NCBI GenBank assembly: GCA_964492925.1
Contig: CAZBMF010000084.1
Span: forward strand, 1-10,254
DNA length: 10,254 nucleotides
Direction of reading: 5' to 3'
From: VMCP01 sp964492925
Lineage (GTDB): Bacteria; Bacteroidota; Bacteroidia; NS11-12g; UBA955
Positions 5,927 through 10,254 of the stretch are shown piece after piece; the first letter of the stretch is position 1; each line of letters begins with the position of its first letter. The notes under the pieces are model-generated. The model saw only the letters and a program-made list of their open reading frames with translations. It was not told where the DNA came from and made no database searches. The position numbers and the translations under genes are program-made.

Positions 5927-8900
5927 ATGCAAATAAAGAAAACTTTCAAAATACTTGTAATTGCTTCAATTATTACTTTAAGCAATGTAGTTTATTCTCA
6001 ATATAATCATATAGATAATGAAATTTCACATCGTAAACATGCCCGAAATATTGAGAAATTAAAAAAGTCCTTCAAAAAGAACAAAATCAAGTTTGAAAAA
6101 ACAAAAGATGCGAGGTTTGCAACTCCAGAGAAATATTGGGAGCAAGAATATATTGCAACCATGAATCCAGCGTTAAAAAGACCTACACCAGAAAGTTTAC
6201 TTCCTGAAATTGAAAATATCATGAAAGAAGAAGCAGATAAGCAATTCATGATTCAACCAGGAACTTCAACTACACCCTGGATACAACGTGGCCCAAACAA
6301 TGTTGGAGGAAGAACCAGAGCATTGGTATGGGATCCAAATGATTCTAAAGGTAAAAAAGTATGGGCTGGTGCTGTTACTGGAGGTTTGTGGTACAATAAC
6401 GACATCACAAGTGCAACAAGTACTTGGATATCTGTAAGCAGTGTATGGGCCAACATTACGGTTTCTTGTATTGCATTTGACCCGAACAATACTCAAATTA
6501 TGTACGTTGGAACTGGCGAAGGCTGGGGAAGCACTACATCCACTTCGAGGGGACAAGGTATTTATAAAAGTACAGACGGTGGAAATTCGTTTACTTTATT
6601 GTCGAGTACAACAACTTATATGTATGTAAACGACATAGTTGTTTGGAATAACAATGGAGTTTCTGAAGTATGGGCTGCTGTGGATGCGCTTTATTACGGA
6701 GGACAATGGAATGGCACATCATCTTATGGATTGAAAAAAAGCAGCAATGGAGGTACTACTTGGTCTAATGCCATTGTTGCTACACCACAATATTCAATTG
6801 CAGATATTGAAATTGGTAAAGACAATAGAATTTGGGTGGGAACAAAGAGGAATCCTTCGGGAACATCAACCACCGACGGCGGTGGAGGCCGCATTTTCTA
6901 TACAGACAATGGAACAACTTGGTACCAAGGTTACAAACATTCAGATTTCTTAAGTAGGGTTGAAATTGCATGTGCTCCTAACGATGCCAATACCATTTAT
7001 GCGTTGTTTGAATCAGGTGGGAAAGCTGATACCTTAGTAAAATCTAGAGATGGAGGTGCTACTTGGTCGAGCATGAAAAAACCTAAGGATGCAGATAATT
7101 CGATTCCTGGTACTGATTTCACTAGGGGACAAGCATGGTATGATTTAACAATGGCTGTTTCTCCTTTGGATTCAAACAGATTGATTGTTGGGGGTATTGA
7201 TTTGTTTTATTCAACCAACGCCGGTAGCTCATGGGTTCAAATTAGTAAATGGTCGAACAATCCGGGTTTAGGCTCTCTCAACTGTTCATATGTTCATGCT
7301 GATCAACACGCTATTGTTTTTAAACCTAATACTTTAGGCACAGTTTTATTTGGTTGTGATGGAGGGGTGTTTTATTCTTCCAACATCACCAATAACCCTG
7401 GTTCTACAGATGTAACAGTTGATAGAAACAACGGCTATTTTGCCACACAATTTTATGCTGGTGATTTATCGCAAACTGCCAATAAAAATATGTTCATTGC
7501 AGGCGCACAAGACAATGGCACCCATTTATTGACAAATGCTGGCATTTCTGATTTCAATATGGTATCTGGCGGGGATGGGGCTTATTGCTTTATTAGCGCT
7601 TCTAATAATTCAAAACAAATTTCGGCTTACGTTTACAACAACTTTTATTATACCACTGATGGATGGGCCTCTTCAAACTCGTTGATTTCGGATGGAAATA
7701 CAGGTAAATTCATCAATCCTGCCATCTGGGACGAGAATGGACCTGGCTTGTTTTCAGGAAAAGGTGCTTTAACGCTTTATAGAACAAAATTTGCAACAAG
7801 TCCAAGTGCTCCTAGTACTATCACAGTGAAATCTTCTGGTTCTCCAGGAAATGCGAGTTCTTTTGCGGCATTTAAAAATGCAACGACTGGAAAAACAGAG
7901 TTATTTGTGGGCACAGACATTGGTACTATATATAAAACATCGGATGCTTGGGCAACCACGCCAACATTTACGCAATTGGGTACAGTAAATGCAGGGAATA
8001 TTTCATCCATTGCAATCTTAAATAAAGATACATTGGCATTAACTATCTCTAATTTTGGAGTGAACAATGTATATGTTTCTACAAACGGAGGCACTACATG
8101 GGGATTGAAAGATATTGGATTGGTGGATATGCCTGTTTGGAGCTTTTTGTTCAACCCCAACAGATATGGTGAAGCGTTAATTGCCACTGAATTGGGTATT
8201 TATGGCACGAACAATATTTATGTGGCAACACCTACATGGACAAAATACAACGAGGGTATGGGTGCTGTTAAAACAATGCAATTGAAATATAGAAATTCAG
8301 ATCGATTGATTATGGCCGTTACGCATGGTCGCGGAATTTTCACCTCTAATTCATGGTCAATTTTGGATCCAATAACCAAATTCGGATATTCAGATAACAA
8401 TCCATGTGTAAATCAAATAGTTACACTTAAAGATTCGTCATTAAACGGACCAACTAGTTGGAGTTGGAATATTACACCAAAGGGCTATTTTAAATATAAT
8501 ACCGGCGATTCTACGAGTCAAAATCCGAAGGTTCAATTTTTGGAAAAAGGCTTGTATGGGGTAAGTTTAACCACATATAATTCATCAGGAAGTCAAACGA
8601 TTTCAAAAAATATTTTGGTTGCAGACACTATTGGTATTGGCGTAAATGTGAGCTATAGTCCTACAAATCCTTGTTTCAACGATTCAGTAGGATTTATTAG
8701 CAATTATACCAATCCTAAGAAAATGAACGCACTTAAATTTAAGTATAAATGGTATAAAAACAATGTAGTACTTACCGCAAAAGACACACTATCATACTAT
8801 AAAGCATATAATTTGAATCAAGATAGTACAACATTTCATGTAGTTTTAAGCACCACAGAAAAATGTGCTGTACCTCAAACTGCAACTAGCAATAAGGCAG

Positions 8901-9373
8901 GGGTAGTGCTAAAAGTGAAAAAGATTAAAATAAGATGCAGTAACGATACCATGTATGTTGTTAACAAACCTGCAGGTGGAACAGTAAAATGGTATAAAAA
9001 CGGGTTAGTGGTAGGTACAGGAGATTTCTATCATGCGAAATTATTGGGAAATTATTATGCAACTTACACCAATACTGGCTGTACTTCAGATAGTTCAAAT
9101 ACAATCAATTTATTAAGCGTAGGAAATACATCAGTTGAAAATCAATTTGGGTTGATTTATCCGAATCCAGTTAAGGAGGTATTCAATTTTGAATCGAAAG
9201 CTTCAGGGCAATTGGAATTATGGAGCACAAATGGCCAATTGGTATTTAAAGAGATTGTAGAAGCCAATAAATCTTACAAATTCAATATCAATCATTTATC
9301 AAACGGTAATTATTTGATAAAAATCAACCAAAACGGAAACAGTATTCCAATAAAAACAATCATTAAACTTTAA
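5927..9373 (+). CDS. Secreted T9SS cargo: Asp-box beta-propeller, PKD-like and Ig-like domains, type A sorting domain
   Basis: 1148 aa from the ATG at 5927, which gives a clean signal peptide (residues 1-25, IKKTFKILVIASIITLSNVVYSQ). An earlier ATG at 5903 overlaps hmgA and adds eight residues ahead of the leader, so I reject it. After a charged linker with WEQEYIATMNPALKRPTPE (about residues 72-90) comes the propeller: PWIQRGPNNVGGRTRALVWD (from about 117) and Asp-box hairpins STDGGNSF (about 215), SSNGGTTW (272), YTDNGTTW (325), SRDGGATW (373), STNAGSSW (429) and STNGGTTW (718), with weaker TTDGW/TSDAW copies near 575 and 672. Residues about 813-901 resemble a PKD domain (SWSWNITP, FLEKGLYGVSLTTYN). 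About 905-1060 holds two Ig-like segments, each with KWYKN. IYPNP (about 1077) opens the Por-type sorting domain, ending SNGNYLIKINQNG. Such proteins are exported by Sec then T9SS and released or anchored at the surface. Ligand or enzymatic role unknown. Confidence 0.92.
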   Translation: MQIKKTFKILVIASIITLSNVVYSQYNHIDNEISHRKHARNIEKLKKSFKKNKIKFEKTKDARFATPEKYWEQEYIATMNPALKRPTPESLLPEIENIMKEEADKQFMIQPGTSTTPWIQRGPNNVGGRTRALVWDPNDSKGKKVWAGAVTGGLWYNNDITSATSTWISVSSVWANITVSCIAFDPNNTQIMYVGTGEGWGSTTSTSRGQGIYKSTDGGNSFTLLSSTTTYMYVNDIVVWNNNGVSEVWAAVDALYYGGQWNGTSSYGLKKSSNGGTTWSNAIVATPQYSIADIEIGKDNRIWVGTKRNPSGTSTTDGGGGRIFYTDNGTTWYQGYKHSDFLSRVEIACAPNDANTIYALFESGGKADTLVKSRDGGATWSSMKKPKDADNSIPGTDFTRGQAWYDLTMAVSPLDSNRLIVGGIDLFYSTNAGSSWVQISKWSNNPGLGSLNCSYVHADQHAIVFKPNTLGTVLFGCDGGVFYSSNITNNPGSTDVTVDRNNGYFATQFYAGDLSQTANKNMFIAGAQDNGTHLLTNAGISDFNMVSGGDGAYCFISASNNSKQISAYVYNNFYYTTDGWASSNSLISDGNTGKFINPAIWDENGPGLFSGKGALTLYRTKFATSPSAPSTITVKSSGSPGNASSFAAFKNATTGKTELFVGTDIGTIYKTSDAWATTPTFTQLGTVNAGNISSIAILNKDTLALTISNFGVNNVYVSTNGGTTWGLKDIGLVDMPVWSFLFNPNRYGEALIATELGIYGTNNIYVATPTWTKYNEGMGAVKTMQLKYRNSDRLIMAVTHGRGIFTSNSWSILDPITKFGYSDNNPCVNQIVTLKDSSLNGPTSWSWNITPKGYFKYNTGDSTSQNPKVQFLEKGLYGVSLTTYNSSGSQTISKNILVADTIGIGVNVSYSPTNPCFNDSVGFISNYTNPKKMNALKFKYKWYKNNVVLTAKDTLSYYKAYNLNQDSTTFHVVLSTTEKCAVPQTATSNKAGVVLKVKKIKIRCSNDTMYVVNKPAGGTVKWYKNGLVVGTGDFYHAKLLGNYYATYTNTGCTSDSSNTINLLSVGNTSVENQFGLIYPNPVKEVFNFESKASGQLELWSTNGQLVFKEIVEANKSYKFNINHLSNGNYLIKINQNGNSIPIKTIIKL

Positions 9374-9376
9374 AGA

Positions 9377-9398
9377 AAAGCCCGAAAGGGCTTTTTTT
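9377..9398 (+). terminator. Rho-independent terminator after the T9SS cargo gene
   Basis: A perfect 7-bp stem AAAGCCC (9377-9383) and GGGCTTT (9388-9394) closes on a GAAA tetraloop and runs into a T tract (9392-9398). It begins three bases after the stop codon of the secreted propeller protein and ends the hmgA-side unit. Confidence 0.93.
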
Positions 9399-9441
9399 AT
9401 GCCTCAAAAATGCCGGTATCCATACAATAGATTAGTGGATT

Positions 9442-9850
9442 AATGGATTACAATAAATTATTTGAGAAAAATACAATTTATGAGAATATGGAATTAGAAT
9501 AGATAAGATGATTGTTATTTTAAAGAATGGATAGATTATTTGAGAATATCATAATCCGTTAGGAAATGGGATTAGCATAGATGAATAGAGATAAAAATTG
9601 ATTAGCTGAGAGACATAATTGAAAAGAATATTACGATCCATAAAATATGGAAATAGCATAGATAAGAATATGGTTATGTTAAACAATGGATTACAATAGA
9701 TTATTTGAGAATATTACTATCCATTATGAATGGTATTAGCATAGATTAATAGAGATAAAAATTGAAGAGTAGACTTATTGATAATAATAGATTATTAGGC
9801 AATATTACAATGCATGAGGTAATGGGATTAGCATAGATAAAATTTGGTAT
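9442..9850. repeat. Degenerate tandem array, five units of about 80-90 bp, alternating AB pattern
   Basis: The anchor ATTAGCATAGAT, or a one-base variant, starts at 9493, 9571, 9652, 9735 and 9827 (steps of 78, 81, 83 and 92). Upstream of each anchor is a version of AATGGATTACAATAGATT, then ATTTGAGAATATTAC, then ATCCATTA-n-AATGGG. Units two and four share an exact 19-mer, ATAGATTATTTGAGAATAT (9531 and 9696), and an exact 18-mer, AATAGAGATAAAAATTGA (9584 and 9748). Units one and three share ATAGATAAG (9499, 9658) and a following TTATnTTAAA-like stretch. The array therefore looks like 2.5 copies of a 160-165 bp dimer. No reading frame of note runs through it. Confidence 0.85.
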
Positions 9851-10110
9851 ACTTCATTTGGTGGAAATACTATTTAACATAATGTAAATTATAAAACAAT
9901 CAAAATAGCTGAGATGGAGCTGATGAACAACCCATAAAACATTCAATATTAAAACATTATATAAAATATACCAACAACTTAAAAATCAACCCATTGATAT
10001 ATCTATATCCAAGTTCTAAAAACATATTGTCAAAAATATTGATCTCGTTTACGTTGGACATCCTAATAAAATATTCTACGAGAACTTTATCCATGAAAAT
10101 CAATAAAAAC
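9851..10110. other. AT-rich spacer, no gene seen
   Basis: These 260 bases lie between the repeat array and the minus-strand terminator. They hold only short local repeats such as AGCTGAGATGGAGCTGA (9907-9923). A minus-strand frame of 62 codons crosses the stretch, but it starts beyond the terminator hairpin, so I do not call it. I see nothing that identifies an RNA gene. Confidence 0.5.
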
Positions 10111-10139
10111 AAAATGCCCGGCGATTCGCCGGGCATTTT
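10111..10139 (-). terminator. Strong rho-independent terminator of the right-edge gene
   Basis: A perfect 13-bp stem (AAAATGCCCGGCG, 10111-10123, with its complement 10127-10139) surrounds a 3-base loop. It lies 22 bases beyond the stop codon of the minus-strand gene at the right edge. Reading leftward the stem is followed by GTTTTTATTG, a good T-rich tail. Reading rightward it has only TTTT within the stem, so it serves mainly the minus strand, though a bidirectional role is possible. Confidence 0.9.
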
Positions 10140-10161
10140 AATCAATTTATAAAATAATTTA

Positions 10162-10254
10162 TTAGAAAATTACTGAAGCCTGTGCTCCTGATCCTTCGCT
10201 TTGCATTTCTTTTACCAAAACACCATTTACGAACAATTCAACTTTTACAGTTCC
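10162..10254 (-). CDS. C-terminal fragment of an unidentified protein (runs off right edge)
   Basis: Only the last 30 codons and a TAA stop (10164-10162) are visible. The reading GTVKVELFVNGVLVKEMQ, then SEGSGAQASVIF, has alternating hydrophobic residues typical of beta strands (VKVELFVNGVLVKE). That is reminiscent of the last strands of a small immunoglobulin-like or jelly-roll domain in short exported Bacteroidota proteins. The strong terminator just downstream and the good codon pattern support a real gene end. Too little is present to name it. Confidence 0.7.
   Translation of the reverse strand, partial: GTVKVELFVNGVLVKEMQSEGSGAQASVIF

Noticed and set aside
6253..6556. Two overlapping minus-strand frames (78 and 96 codons)
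   Set aside because: They are complements of the conserved RGPNNVGGR propeller segment and look like frame shadows.
7777..8187. Antisense frame of 136 codons inside the T9SS cargo gene
   Set aside because: The opposite strand encodes the continuous propeller protein with clear Asp boxes; the antisense product shows no domain or leader.
9442..9850. CRISPR array
   Set aside because: Units are about 80-90 bp and diverge throughout their length, with no short identical repeat separated by unique spacers, and no cas gene is present.
9957..10145. Minus-strand frame of 62 codons
   Set aside because: It begins to the right of, and reads through, the strong terminator hairpin at 10111-10139, has no leader or domain, and lies in AT-rich spacer.

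Overview
This is an AT-rich stretch of a Bacteroidota (Bacteroidetes) chromosome. The phylum call rests on four things: a type IX secretion (T9SS) C-terminal sorting domain, several short SPII lipoprotein leaders followed by C-[ST]-K-E, a Bacteroidota-type homogentisate dioxygenase, and a perfect TAnnTTTG promoter -7 match. I cannot place it below phylum level. No tRNA, rRNA, CRISPR array, transposase or phage gene is visible.

Left arm (about 1-4627, all minus strand). Six tightly packed genes read leftward, with gaps or overlaps of a few bases, so they look like one operon. In order of transcription they are: a 312-aa lipoprotein with repeated helical motifs resembling PSCYT2/DUF1549 or DUF4214; a 169-aa lipoprotein with the same motif; a 446-aa DUF1501-like exported protein of the alkaline phosphatase/sulfatase fold; a 310-aa lipoprotein with a CX4CH haem-attachment motif in a PSCYT1-like cytochrome domain; a 146-aa small lipoprotein; and a CUB-domain secreted protein that runs off the left edge. 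The combination recalls the planctomycete PSCYT1-PSCYT2/DUF1501 gene pairs, but split into small surface lipoproteins. This is the most interesting part of the window, and its function is unknown.

Centre (4628-9398, plus strand). A 130-bp divergent intergenic region precedes hmgA (homogentisate 1,2-dioxygenase, tyrosine/phenylalanine catabolism). Eleven bases after hmgA comes a 1148-aa secreted T9SS cargo protein with an Asp-box (BNR/sortilin-like) beta-propeller, a PKD-like domain, Ig-like segments and a C-terminal sorting domain. A textbook rho-independent terminator closes the unit.

Right arm (9399-10254). About 760 bp lacks a credible gene. Roughly 9442-9850 is a degenerate tandem array of five units of about 80-90 bp, with an alternating (about 160-165 bp dimeric) higher-order pattern and an internal inverted repeat. 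The rest is AT-rich spacer ending in a strong 13-bp-stem terminator. The window closes with the last 30 codons of a minus-strand gene of unknown function.
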